This document shows positions 1-11,200 of a DNA stretch of 64,000 bases, one piece after another. Numbering within the stretch: position 1 is the stretch's first letter; the number at the start of each line of letters is the position of its first letter. Source of the stretch: Diospyros lotus (taxonomy: Eukaryota; Streptophyta; Magnoliopsida; Ericales; Ebenaceae); contig NC_068352.1 in the NCBI RefSeq assembly GCF_014633365.1, positions 20,059,310 through 20,123,309 on the forward strand, written 5' to 3'. Under the pieces are notes generated by a model. It was given only the letters and a program-made list of their open reading frames with translations. It searched no databases and had not been told where the DNA came from. The position numbers were made by a program, and so were the translations under genes.

Positions 1-160
1 CTGGATTTGGGTAGATCTAGGTCAAGGCTTGGAAGGTCGATGGTAATGGTGAAACATCGACGATGATGGAAGAAGGCTTAGGAGATGTCGTTGGTGGCAA
101 CAATGAATGGCATAAAGGCTGACAGTCATGGTAGAATGCCATATTCAGCTGTGGGGTTAG

Positions 161-1348
161 TGTTGAGCCAGCTTGCTCATATTAATTAAGTTTTAATGAT
201 AACAAAAATGGTATTTTCAATATACAAATTATAGTATTTTTGGTGATTAATAAAAAGAGTATATTTCTTAAATATATTAATTATGGTACCAAGTTATTTT
301 TTTATTAATTTATAAAATATTTTTTTCATAGCATATGTATTATAAAAAATATTATTTTTTATTAAAGTTATTTAATAAATGATTTTAAATGCACAAAAAT
401 TATATAAAATAATTTTAAAAAATCTAGACCAAAAGTCAATTCTTGATACCCCAAATGTCAAATTTTTGATCGTTACAAAAATCCCCAAACGAGTACCAGC
501 AAAAGTTAACTTTTGCTGAAATGAAAGTCGACTCTCGTTCAAGCAAGAGTTGACTCTCAATTTCTTAAGAGTCGAATCTCGCCCCAACGGTCAAAATTTT
601 GACTATTGCAATAGAGTCCAAAATGTCTATAAATACCCCTCCAAACTAATTTTGGAGGTAACCAAGTGCTCACATTGCATATTCAAAACATCTGAAAGCT
701 CTCAAACATTTTTAAGCAAAACATCCAAGCAATCCGAGGCTCATGAAGTATTATTGCACATCCACTAAAGAGCCACAAGACAAGAGAAGAAAAAAGAGAT
801 CACAAAGCTGAATCCAATCTTTTTCATTCAAATTGAGGTCACTGTTTATTTATTTATTTAAATATTTTTACCTTGTATATTTTGTGCTTAATTGCTTATT
901 TGTGTTCAAGTATAGACAAATTATTTGTAAACATTTAAATTATCATTAAGAATTGTATAGGTTTCCTAGAACCATTAAAATATAGGTGAATTTAGTTTCT
1001 AATGTAAGTTAAGGTGAAAATTTTGATGTAGTGGTTGCCTAGGTAAGATAGTGTGAAAATCTTAATGAAATTGGTTTAGTGGAACCCCAAGGGTGATTAG
1101 ACTTTGGGAGAATGGACTAAGTGTGTATAGAGACACCAAACCACTTAAAATTATCTACTGCCTCATTTAATTTATTTTTATTATATCTTGTGATTTTCAT
1201 TTATTATTAATCTCAAACATCATTTATTATATTTATCAAATATATATTTAAATATAATCATTAATCAAGAATATTTATTAAAATTACGAAAAATTTTAAT
1301 CACTCAATTCACCCTTCTTTTGAGTGGTCATTCTTTAAGGGACTAACA
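161..1348 (+). mobile_element. Solo LTR, Sirevirus-like (copia), 1.19 kb
   Basis: The segment starts TGTTGAGCC and ends GGGACTAACA (TG...CA, short inverted ends TGTTA-type) and is flanked by the same 5-bp word GTTAG at 156-160 and 1349-1353, a target-site duplication. No primer-binding site, gag or pol follows, so it is read as a solo LTR left by recombination. A TATA box (TATAAATA) lies at 628-635, preceded at 497-585 by palindromic words (a 22-bp perfect palindrome at 497-518, then AGTCGACTCT-type motifs), which fits the palindrome-rich U3 of Sireviruses. Orientation is taken from the TATA box. Family name is inference. Confidence 0.8.
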
Positions 1349-1353
1349 GTTAG

Positions 1354-2192
1354 GTAAGAAAGTCGTCGATCGATAGATTCATGGCTGAAGACGAAGATGA
1401 ATCAATGACAATGATAGGTTGCAATGGGGGTTTGACGACGATGATGGTTGAAGGTGAAGGACCCACCAGTCGAGTAAGCCGAACAAGCGACCAAAGAAGA
1501 TGTAGGTGACCAATCGCAATAATCAGAGAAGACAAAGAGTCGGAGGGTGAAGACGGTTCATTGGTTATGATGGGTGCAATCAACTATGAATGCGAGGAGG
1601 TTGATAACGGTTGTTAGCAATAGGCAAGAAGGCTACTGGCGATCGATGGCGACAGACGAGGATGTGGCTAACAAAGGTAATAAACCCTAGATGATGAAAA
1701 AGATAAGGGGTTGCAGATTTGACAGCTAAGATTGAAAGATGTTGATGGTTTGATTCAACAAATTTGACACCAATTTGTAAGAATTTAGGATTGAAAAACA
1801 AATCATGATCAAACCATCAAATACATAAATGAACACAAAAGTTTTACGTGAAAAACTCAAATTGGGAAAAACTATAGACAAAAAGAATAAAATATCACTA
1901 TAATGATATTACTACTATAATAGTGATATTGTTACAATAATTCCAGTACATTGGATACTTATTTATAAATTTACCACTCATATATAAATGTATACTAAAA
2001 AAAAGGATTTATATAAATTTATATTCTGATTAGAAAAATCACCAACGAAAAAGATATATCTTAAATCGTAGATGTGTCCCAATTAATTTAAATTTCGAGT
2101 CAAAATTATCATACTTTGTTAAATATTTTAAATAATTATTGCTATATTAGGTAGCACTCTAATGTTAAGTGCTAATTAAAGTGTTCTTTTTG
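1354..2192. other. Intergenic, purine-rich stretch, no gene seen
   Basis: Positions 1370-1700 are rich in GATGA/GACGA-like words with no long open frame that looks like a protein; similar low-complexity G-A-C stretches recur near 43.1-43.45 kb and 62.58-62.78 kb. From 1800 on it is AT-rich with nothing recognisable. Confidence 0.5.
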
Positions 2193-2565
2193 GGTAGTGT
2201 TTGTTAAAATAAGTAAGATAAGAGAGTATCAAGATAAGTCCGGAATGATTTTTAGACCAAAATATAGAATGGTCAAGATAAAATTGAGAAGTATTCCAAT
2301 ATTTTTATCAAACTGTTTGTTAAATTCTTTGGAATGTATTAGAAGACACAGAAGTCATTTTTTTCTTATATGTAAGGACTAAAATCTGTTTATCTTGAGG
2401 GGGATGAGAGATATGCATATATTGAAACATTAAGATAAGAGGTCATTAATGATTTTTTCAATAATGGTCAGATAAATTTAACAAACATGTTAGAAATGAT
2501 AGAAGTCTGAGATGCATTCCATATCTTGACTTTTTCACCTTATAACTTGATTAACAAACATCCCC
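2193..2565. mobile_element. MITE, family 1 copy A (GGTAGTGTTTGTTAA ends)
   Basis: Terminal inverted repeats GGTAGTGTTTGTTAA at the left and TTAACAAACATCCCC at the right enclose about 370 bp without coding capacity. The interior matches, in inverse order, the MITE at 22269-29645. In that copy a 3-bp TAA duplication is visible, pointing to a PIF/Harbinger (Tourist-like) origin; in this copy a clean duplication is not visible. Confidence 0.7.
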
Positions 2566-3320
2566 GTGAATAAGAAGTCCAATCTAAGCTGACGTATATA
2601 CAATTTGATGTATAACTAAGAAGACAATTATTTGTAACTGATGGAGAGTCGCTTGAATGCATTAATGAGTTGTCGTTTGGATTGAATAACATGGGAGAGG
2701 ATTTCTAACGCCAACCGGTTTTCTCCAACTAACTAATTAAAATGAAAAGAAATTAAGGGCTATCTACTTCAAAACCTACTTAATGAACCTTAACGCTTGC
2801 ATGTTATTATCCTATGATGATGATAGATATTGTGTTATTAATTCTATCAACCCTCCTCTCAAAAGATAAAGATTCTGTTCTATCTATCTATCTATATAAA
2901 TGCAACTAAGACCCACCTTGGATCTAATGTTAGATTGATGAGGGTGGGAGGGAGTGGAAGATTGGTGGTAAGTTGTTAGCTACATTAATGAGTCTAAGAT
3001 TATTTTCTAAGAACGTATTAAGTTTTGTATGATCCCTAATTATTATTTATCAAATTTTAAAAATGGAGAACCAACTAATAATATTATTATCAAAATTTAA
3101 TTAATAAGAAAGAGATATATATTTATATTTAGATGGGCCAGGCCTAGCTAGTTTGGGTGGGTGTGCTCTCTTATTCTTAAAAAGAAGATTGGGAATAAAA
3201 AAAAACGTCTCCACATGCATGGCTTAACGGTAAAATATGTGGAGTTTTATAAAAAATATTAGGGATTAAATTCTCGTGGAGACATTTGTTTTATGTGAAG
3301 GTGTGAACTGAATATCCTTT
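2566..3320. other. Intergenic, nothing recognised
   Basis: AT-rich sequence with a short TCTA/TATC microsatellite near 2880-2896 and no credible coding frame or repeat boundary. Confidence 0.4.
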
Positions 3321-3678
3321 CTGTGTGTATAGATTATGATCGCATCTGAGTTTATTCGATGGGCGAATCAGGGCGAAAAACTGTCCGCTCCTAAGACTAG
3401 TCAGGTGAAACTCAAAACCTGAGTTATTAACAAAACACAAAAGTAACGAAGGTGAAGATATTACAATAGATGTGTAGTCACGTAAAATGGGATTACTCTC
3501 TGTGTGTATAGATTGTGATCGTATCTGAGTTTATTCGACGAGCGAATCAGGGCGAAAAATCGTCCGTTCTTAAGACTAGTTAGGTGAAACTCAAAACCTG
3601 AGTTATTAACAAAACACAAAAGTAACGAAGGTGAAGATATTACAATAGATGTGCAGTCACGTAAAATGAGATTATTAA
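3321..3678. repeat. Tandem duplication, 179-bp unit, two copies
   Basis: The 179-bp unit beginning CTGTGTGTATAGATT at 3321 is repeated directly at 3500, and the second copy runs to about 3678. The copies differ at only about ten positions by eye, mostly transitions (for example GATCGCATC versus GATCGTATC), so the duplication is recent compared with the other repeats here. No coding function is apparent. Confidence 0.9.
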
Positions 3679-4097
3679 ACATAATTAAGAGTTAATATGT
3701 TATTATTATATTAATTAAATAATAATTTAAGCCTTCATTTTCAGTTTGTTATTAATACATGTACTCTTTGATAAGAATGTTGTTATTTCATATATAAAAT
3801 AAATATATGTATTAATTTGCTTGATATTGACGACAATATTGATGACCGGAAAATGTTGACTTTCTTCTCTTATTGTTCCCTTTATTTGTAGGGTTCGGCT
3901 ACAAAACTGAGACTTAATCAATAAGAAATTTGCAAATCGATCCTAGCTACCAAATGATTTTAAACATATAAGAATACGCAAAAATTACTGTAAAATCAAA
4001 CGGCTATGTAATACATAGTCTTATATCTCTTTCATACATATATTTATATACATTTCGATGACAAATAATTCTCAATTACTATTCTTTTGGTATATAG
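3679..4097. other. Intergenic, nothing recognised
   Basis: AT-rich DNA between the 179-bp duplication and the MITE; no coding frame or repeat end that I can support. Confidence 0.4.
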
Positions 4098-4100
4098 TAA

Positions 4101-4631
4101 GGTAGCGTTTGTGCCCTCAAGGCATAAATTAACTGACAAAGAAAGAATATATTGGGGTGTTATTTTTTGGGCCCTCAAGTTATGTGTTCGAGTTCTGACC
4201 AGGAGATAGTTTAGCAGATAAGGAACGATCTTAAAAAATAAAAAATACTTGCTGCTCTTGCGTTTGCGGTTGTGCTAGGGATCGAAACCTGCATGCTGGA
4301 TTTCCTGATTTACCTCTCCTGTTAAAATTGTGGGGTCGAACAGCGGGAGGCGCTCGTGATGGTGCGTTAACCAAAAAAGAAAAAAATTAACGTTTGTTAA
4401 TCAAGATATAAATAAAAAAATATGGGATATGAAAAGTATCACAAATAAAAATATTTTTTATTATATTTTTTAAATTTTTTAAAAAGAAATCATATGAGTT
4501 CTCATATTAAACTTTCAAAATAAATTATCTCAAATAAATTATCTCTTCTCTCATTTTAAATAACTTATCTTAAACTTTATATATAAATTATCTTAATAAA
4601 ATCTTATTTTTTATTTTAACAAATATTACTT
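4101..4631. mobile_element. MITE, family 1 copy C, split by a SINE
   Basis: The left end GGTAGCGTTTGT (after TAA at 4098-4100) and, after the SINE, the continuation CGTTTGTTAATCAAG match the family-1 terminal repeat; the right end TTAACAAATATTACT closes it near 4631. Removing the SINE at 4113-4389 restores a short AT-rich element of about 245 bp. The right terminal repeat is diverged (about 12 of 15 positions pair with the left). Confidence 0.6.
4113..4389 (+). mobile_element. SINE copy A, tRNA-derived type, 277 bp
   Basis: It shares order and words with copies near 20.75-21.02 kb (inverse) and 30.63-30.89 kb: AACTGACAAAGAAAGAA, a box-B-like GTGTTCGAGTTCTG near 4178, a conserved tail GAGGCGCTCGTGATGGTG and an A-rich end. 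It is flanked by GCGTTTGT (4105-4112) and ACGTTTGT (4390-4397), an 8-bp near-perfect duplication taken from the MITE terminal repeat. The box-B motif indicates a Pol III type origin; box A is not clear. Confidence 0.7.
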
Positions 4632-5953
4632 ATATAAATTTAAAATTTAAATAATATCCTACAAATTATGTACACTAATTTCCTTTATTTAGACGAAAGT
4701 TTCATAGTAGATAGGGAGGGAATTATATACCCTTTTGTCCTTTTTCGTACATTTATTTTGCTTGTACTTGGATTGAGAGTTAAAAAGAAAAAAAATATTT
4801 ATAAAAATATTATTATTTTTACTATTCTATTCTTATTATTTTTTTCACTTATTTATTTATTTAAAAGTACAACGATATAATTATAATTTTTTTTCTTTCT
4901 TTTATCATTCCATTTCATTTTGTTCTCTAAAATTTTAATATATTTATTTATATTTTATTCTTTTCAAACAATGAGAGGTAGTTAATTTTACTCTTAATTT
5001 TGATTTCATTATTTCGTTTTGTATCTTTCTATTCTTTACCCAATCTCTTGGCAAATGTAAAATAAATAAATTAATAAAAAATCAATGAATTTATGCTCCC
5101 AAAAGGATTGAATTGTGGACACCCCAACAAGTCTCCTTCACCAAATCAAACACTAGGTCACCAAATCAAACACTAGGTTGTGTGTGTTTTAATACTCTCA
5201 TTTTTTACTCTCTCAATTTTAATAAAAAAAATAAATTATAAGTATAAGATTTTATTTCATTATATAGAAAAAGAATCTAACTCACGATCGATTATAGGAA
5301 CTTGCTTCCAACCGCTCCAACTATGCAACGTGACTTTGTTCCAACATATATTAATTAATATTAATATGGATGAAGGTGAAGGGTGTCTGTTCGTCGAATG
5401 GGAGCTGCCCAGCTGCGCTTCTTGGTGGTGAGTACTGCAAAAGGCGAGAAAAAGCTGCTAAAGATCATCATCAAAGCTTCTTATATATAGTCGGTGGCAA
5501 AACCTCACATGCAGTGGAGCTTTTGGTTCATCATTCCAACTTTAAATTTTGAAAATTAACCAAAAGGAACCACTTGACTTTGGATTTGCTCATATTTTGG
5601 AAGGAGGGATTGGATTTAAAGTTATAATTGGGACGGTGGTGGGCCGGTGGCTTTGGCTCTGCAGGGGTAGCCATCATTGGAAGAGAAGAGTTCTTTGGGA
5701 TCTGCAAACGCAGCGCGGCTGTATTAGGCGTGTCAGATCTCAAGAGTCCTGACAGCCCAAAAGAAGACAAGCAACAAGAAGAAGCAATCTCTCAACGGTA
5801 TTTTTATTCAACAAAGCCAAGCCTGTAGATAGATTACGAACAGAGTGAGAGACAGAGAGAGATCAGAAAGGATTGTCAGGGAAACAAAGCAATCAGCTGG
5901 AAGAAGAAGAGGAACAAGACGATCAGTACCCGTTTCAGAATAAAGAACGATCG
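4632..5953. promoter_or_regulatory. Upstream region of the TCP gene
   Basis: No coding frame in this stretch resembles a known protein. A TATA-like TTATATATAG at 5481-5490 could be the core promoter; that would give a 5' leader of roughly 0.5 kb. A GAGA-rich tract (5847-5862), common in plant leaders, precedes the mini-ORF. The start of transcription is not determined. Confidence 0.35.
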
Positions 5954-5980
5954 ATGATGAAGAATGCTGCTAAGTGGTGA
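5954..5980 (+). promoter_or_regulatory. Upstream mini-ORF (8 codons) ahead of the TCP gene
   Basis: ATGATG at 5954 opens an 8-codon frame (MMKNAAKW) that ends at TGA 5978-5980, 67 bases before the TCP start. It could reduce initiation at the main ATG if the leader is not spliced. The text GTGGTGAGCACTG at 5974-5986 also resembles an intron donor, so the leader may be spliced instead. This is a sequence observation; its effect is inference. Confidence 0.4.
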
Positions 5981-6047
5981 GCACTGTCGTGGAATCTGAT
6001 AGATATTCTGAGTTTGGGTTTCTGTACTGATTTTTATTCTTCCCGTG

Positions 6048-6731
6048 ATGAAGAATAGGGGGCGAGGAGATGAGACGGTTCAGGTCCACCGCGGCGGCCG
6101 GAAAGACCGGCACAGCAAGGTTTTCACGGCGAGGGGTCCCAGGGACCGGCGGCTCCGGCTGTCGGCGCATACCGCGATTCAGTTCTACGACGTGCAGGAC
6201 CGGCTGGGCTACGACCAGCCCAGCAAAGCCGTGGATTGGCTCATCACGAAAGCGAAGAACGCCATTGATGAGCTCGACAAGCCGTTGCCGCCCCCGCCAT
6301 TGGAGCCCCCAAGTGCGGGCTCCAGTGAATCGGCGATGGAGCACTACCAAGAAAACGATGTTTCACTGTTTCTGCAATCATCAATGGATGCCCCATTCAT
6401 TTCAGAAACTATGAAATCGTTTTTCCCGGTCTGTTCCGGCGCTTCACCGGTGAATTTTCAGGCTGATCGGCCCATTATTCCGACGAATTTTGGGGCGAAT
6501 TATGATGAATACATCTTCGCCTCGCATTCAATGGCGCCGCGGCCATTTCTATGCGAAAGCTCGGCGCCATGGCAGAGGGGGCCCCTTCAGTCCAGCTTTC
6601 CTCCATCTCCGGCCATCCAACCGTGTTTCGTTGCCGGCGAGGGTCTTTTACAACGTCAAATTCACGGCGCCGGCGCCAATCAGGATGGAATGGTTTCTTC
6701 GTCCTCTGATTCGCCCAATTCCCTCCATTGA
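6048..6731 (+). CDS. TCP4-like: CIN/JAW-type TCP transcription factor (miR319-targeted)
   Basis: This 227-residue protein has a full class II TCP domain at about residues 18-76: basic region [19 protein letters not shown], helix [17 protein letters not shown], then [19 protein letters not shown] for helix II. The basic region binds GC-rich GGNCCC-type promoter sites; CIN TCPs act in the nucleus and restrain cell proliferation in leaf margins. Residues 176-183 (QRGPLQSS) are encoded by the miR319 site, and the C-terminus ([17 protein letters not shown]) resembles the conserved end of the TCP3/4/10 group. The start is ATG 6048: a stop lies in frame at 6009 and no other ATG intervenes. The gene is intronless in its coding part. 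It is much shorter than typical TCP3/4/10 proteins (about 360-420 residues), mostly through a short middle region; the reading frame is intact, so I regard it as functional rather than truncated. Confidence 0.93.
   Translation: MKNRGRGDETVQVHRGGRKDRHSKVFTARGPRDRRLRLSAHTAIQFYDVQDRLGYDQPSKAVDWLITKAKNAIDELDKPLPPPPLEPPSAGSSESAMEHYQENDVSLFLQSSMDAPFISETMKSFFPVCSGASPVNFQADRPIIPTNFGANYDEYIFASHSMAPRPFLCESSAPWQRGPLQSSFPPSPAIQPCFVAGEGLLQRQIHGAGANQDGMVSSSSDSPNSLH
6575..6595 (+). promoter_or_regulatory. miR319 target site in the TCP coding sequence
   Basis: GAGGGGGCCCCTTCAGTCCAG matches the known miR319 site of CIN TCP genes at all but two positions by recall (C for A at the eighth base, and G for A at the last, which can wobble-pair). 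The 3' half CCCTTCAGTCCA, opposite the miRNA seed, is intact. Cleavage of the transcript by miR319 is therefore expected. Confidence 0.88.
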
Positions 6732-8208
6732 TTCTAGCCTATTCTCTTTCTTGTTCTTCGATTCGATGGGTTCATGCATGTTGATGATTTTCTTGTTGAA
6801 ACAGAGATCAACTTTTTGTGGACGTTCGTTGTGATTATTACTTATTTGCAGACTAGTTACTAGACGATTGATTTCCCATCGTTTGATGTATTCCAGAGTT
6901 TTTGAAACACAAGGGCCCTGACGTAAGATGAAAATATAGGGAAATTTTGCCAGATACCCTTGAATTAACATAGAGAAATTTGTTCTCGAGCCTGAACTTA
7001 CTTTATTTTATTCGTGTTGGACAAATATTATTGTATCAGACAAATATGATATTACATTATACAAAATCAAGTTAGTAACATAGATTCCTATTAGGAAAAT
7101 ATGATTTTATTTTTCTTGTAATCTTAAAATTATTCATAGCCAATGAATGCTGTGGGGGCAAAATCTCTATTGAAAAAAGTTGTCACATGCTGCACTATAT
7201 GTGAAATGGCACCACAAAATTACCAAAATACTTCTTTAAAGAAGTCAGTCTAAGTTTACCATGTGTATCTTTAAGGAAATTAGTCTAATCTTGTCAAGTG
7301 TCTTTATCTTAACTCATCCAGGCGATGACATGTACTAACACCACGGTGAATGTTGTTAACTCTTATATATGAGTTATATAGTTTTGACATTGTCAATCTT
7401 TGAGGCGAGAAAACACCCAACACGATAGTGTTTTAGAGTTTTTAAAATGTTTTCTATCTTGAAACACTAGACAAACTTTTTTGGGTTGTTCTTAAAAGTT
7501 TAAAAACATTTCGGGATCATTTCAAAATATTAAAAATGTATTTCTATTCCTCAATTACGTTAGAGATGAAAGTAATTTTATCTTTATTGTTTAGGCAACT
7601 ACATTAGGGACAAAAATAACTTGTGTTTTCGTTTGATTGAATAATTATTTTTTATAATTTTTATATTAAAAATTATATTTACTAAAAAGTTCTTATATTT
7701 TTTTATTTACATATTTTTCACACATTTCTAATTACTTTTTAAAAAAAATATTATTTTTTTATTTTTATTTTATATTACATTTATTTTTTGTTTCCATTTT
7801 TGTGTCACCTAATTATCAACTAACGATCCCTAATAGATGAACAATACTTGAACATGTTGGAGCATACAATGAGTATATGAGATTAATAGTGATTAGTAAG
7901 GAATCCACCTTCCCTGTTGTAGGAAATAATAAAATTATTTAAAAATTGAAAAAACATTAAAATGCATTTTATTTTAATATTCGTTGTACACTTTGTCACC
8001 TTTTGTTTGATTTTAATGTATTCTTTGAAATTTATATATTATACTTGTAACTGTGCATTTCTTAATATTTTTAGATAATAAAAATAATTTGAGGTAATAT
8101 TCTTACATAAATTTTAATGTATTATGTAAATTGTGTCATTAGTTCTCATTTATCACCTTTGTCAACGCCGACATCCACCTCTCCACTTTGACATCATTGT
8201 CGGAGATC
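6732..8208. other. TCP 3' region and AT-rich intergenic DNA
   Basis: The first few hundred bases presumably hold the TCP 3' UTR; no polyadenylation site can be fixed. Beyond that the sequence is AT-rich, with no coding frame or clear repeat ends. Confidence 0.4.
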
Positions 8209-11200
8209 TGTTAAGTCAAATCCTTTTGAATATAACTCTATTCTAAATCTTTATTTTATTTGTATTTAGTTTTATTTAAATTATTAATATATTTATTTAA
8301 AATATAGTTCCTATTTCAAAATTAATTTTGAAATTATATATATATACACATTGCATAATATAAAAATCTGTATAGTTTGATGATAAAATAATAGAAATAT
8401 CAAGTGATTGGACATGTGTTAATTGAAAATTATCTATAGAAATCTAGCTTAACCTTCGATTGAGAATATTACTCTTGTAACGATTTTAAAGTGGGTCTAA
8501 GTGTTTTAATATTTAATGTCAATTTAATGACATTTTAAATGTGGGTATATAGTATTTTAATACTTGATGATAAATTACTTTGATGGCATAAAAATAATTT
8601 TAGATCTGTATAATTTTATTTTATGATTCATGTGATCATAAACATAAGTATACGAGTCTAACTTTTAAGAAATTGAAAAATGATGTAATGGACCACAATT
8701 AATTAATAATGAGTTCATGGGTTTATCAAGAGAGGTATATAATTGTTGGGTTGGGCTTGAGCCCAATGATAAAAGAATTTAAATTTTTTTATATGGATAA
8801 AAAAAATTAAAATAAAAATATGTGTTAAATATAAAAAATGCCCTAAAAAACTTGTCTGTTATGAGAAAAAAAATGACAAATAAGTCTTTATTGGGGGAGG
8901 GGGGATAACGCAGCCTGTAACTGTTTCTTCCGCTTTCTTCTTTTTCTTTTCACCAGGGCGTATCTCTAATTCAAAGCCGTATTCCTTTTTCTCTCATTCA
9001 ATGTTCCATTGCTTTCTTCTCTCTTCATTTGCCCATTTCATCTTCTTCTCCATCCATTCTTCTTTTTTGTCTTCTTTTTCTCTCATTTTTCTGTTGGCGA
9101 CTAGAGCTTTAGTGGAAGAGTCTCAATTGCTTTCTCTTCTGTTGGGACATCTTCTCAGGCAAGTTCTCTTATACATTCCTTATTACAATGCAAGTTTCAT
9201 TGACTTTCCTCTCTTCTTATTTATGCAAGTTCCTTTCCGCATTCTCCTTTAATATTCTACAAGTTTCCTTGTATCTTATCTCATTCTTAAGCAAGTTCCT
9301 TGTTCGTCTTCCCAATCTAGCTTACCGGGATGACTGTTAATGTATATATATATGTATATATATATACATTTGCGTGTAATTTTTCTTCCTTCTGTTATAG
9401 TATTTTTTTTAAATTTCCTTGCTACGCATCTTGCAGTTCCTTCGATATTTCGAATGGGGTTGTTTTACCCCAAACTTATTTTCTGCGAATGGCATATTTT
9501 TGTTTCAGTATAGATACAAAAATTCTGTTCATTTTTGTATCGAGTAACCGATTATATATATATGTAAATAGAGAAGCCCATTCCAATGGAGTTCCCAACC
9601 ATTCGAATTGGAGCTTTCTTTCTCACTATTGAAAATGAGCCCCATTCCAATTGAGCCTCTTCTAATAGCCTCAACCATTAGAATGACCCATGCACCATTC
9701 GAATACCCCTTACATATATGCATATCCCTTCTTCGAATGTCTCTTGAACCATTCGAATCATACTCACCTATATATATACACCTCATTTGAATGCCTTATT
9801 GTTTCATTCAAAACCCCACTTATCATTATAGCTTAAGGCATATTCGAATGTTATAGCTATATTCGAATATGCTCAGCAAGTCCAAATATACATACATATA
9901 TGTATCAGATTCGAATACACTATATACCTCCATTGAATACCTTACCCAATATTGCTAAATGCATATCTGGATGTCATAACCCATATTCAATTACCCCCCA
10001 TCCATATCCAAATATTTATACACATATAATTGAATATATTATATCGTGATACTGATGCCCTAATTTCAATAACTCAAATTATATGTATAAAATAAATAAA
10101 TATATATATATATAAATACCTGGTATGCATTCAAATAAATTGTAAAGAATTCGTAAGCCTCTTAGAACTTGATTAAATCAATTCTTGAATAAAACATTGT
10201 ATCTCGTGTGCATACTAGATATGAGTGAAAAACTATCCAACTTGTGAGATAAAATTTCATGATGTTTATATATATATGGAAGTGAATGGATGACACATCA
10301 TTAAGAATTTGACATTTTTGCACACATTCGGTATGATAATATTATGATGTTTCATATTATTGATCTTTGTGCACCTATTATTTTGTACAGAGGGAAATGG
10401 TACCCTAGAGCACCTGGCACGGGACGACGTGGTCATAGCCTGACATGTTGGCTCCATATTTATTTGTGAGATTCTATTTACATGTTACACTCTTGCATGT
10501 GTTGATTGATGGCTTGCAAGTTTGGGAGATTTGATACTAACATTGAATTTATATGCACATTTGCATAGTGGTACATGCTGGCATGATGTATTTAAATTGG
10601 AATTGATAAAGTCATAAACTATGAATCTTGTACATAATTGTTGAGTCCTTGATTACTCTTTTTGGTGTTACTATGTTCTTGGATCCTATTCATTGTTCAT
10701 TGTTTCTTGAACTTGCTGAGCCTTGTGGGTCACTTGATCTTCTTTGGCATTCTAGATAAAAGAAATGTTGTTATTGGGGGCGAGTCCAGTAGGACAAAGG
10801 TCCAGGGATAGTGGTGTACGGAGACGCGTCATAGTTTGAAAATCCTTAGCAGTATTTTTGTGAGACTTGTATTGAAATGATTTTATGTTGTTAATTCACA
10901 CTAAAGACTTTTATTTATTTTGTATGGCTTTCGAGCCTAGACTTATGAGGTATTGAAAATGTAACTGAATCTTACTTAAGTTTTCGTTGCTAGTAATAAA
11001 ATGAATTGTTTGTTTTAATATGGTCTTGTTCTATATCATCACTGTGACAACATCCTTTCGAATATCCTATACTAGTGGGAATATTCGAGAATGAGCCCTT
11101 ACAACTCTAGTGTCAAATTATATTACTAGAGTAATCTGCAAAGAAACTAAGGGTTTCAAGATATTAATCGAGTAATGCTATACATTACACAAGTAATATA

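Noticed and set aside
9001..9252. Plus-strand frame rich in Phe and Ser
   Set aside because: It translates a pyrimidine-rich leader-like tract in a solo LTR, not a secretory peptide.
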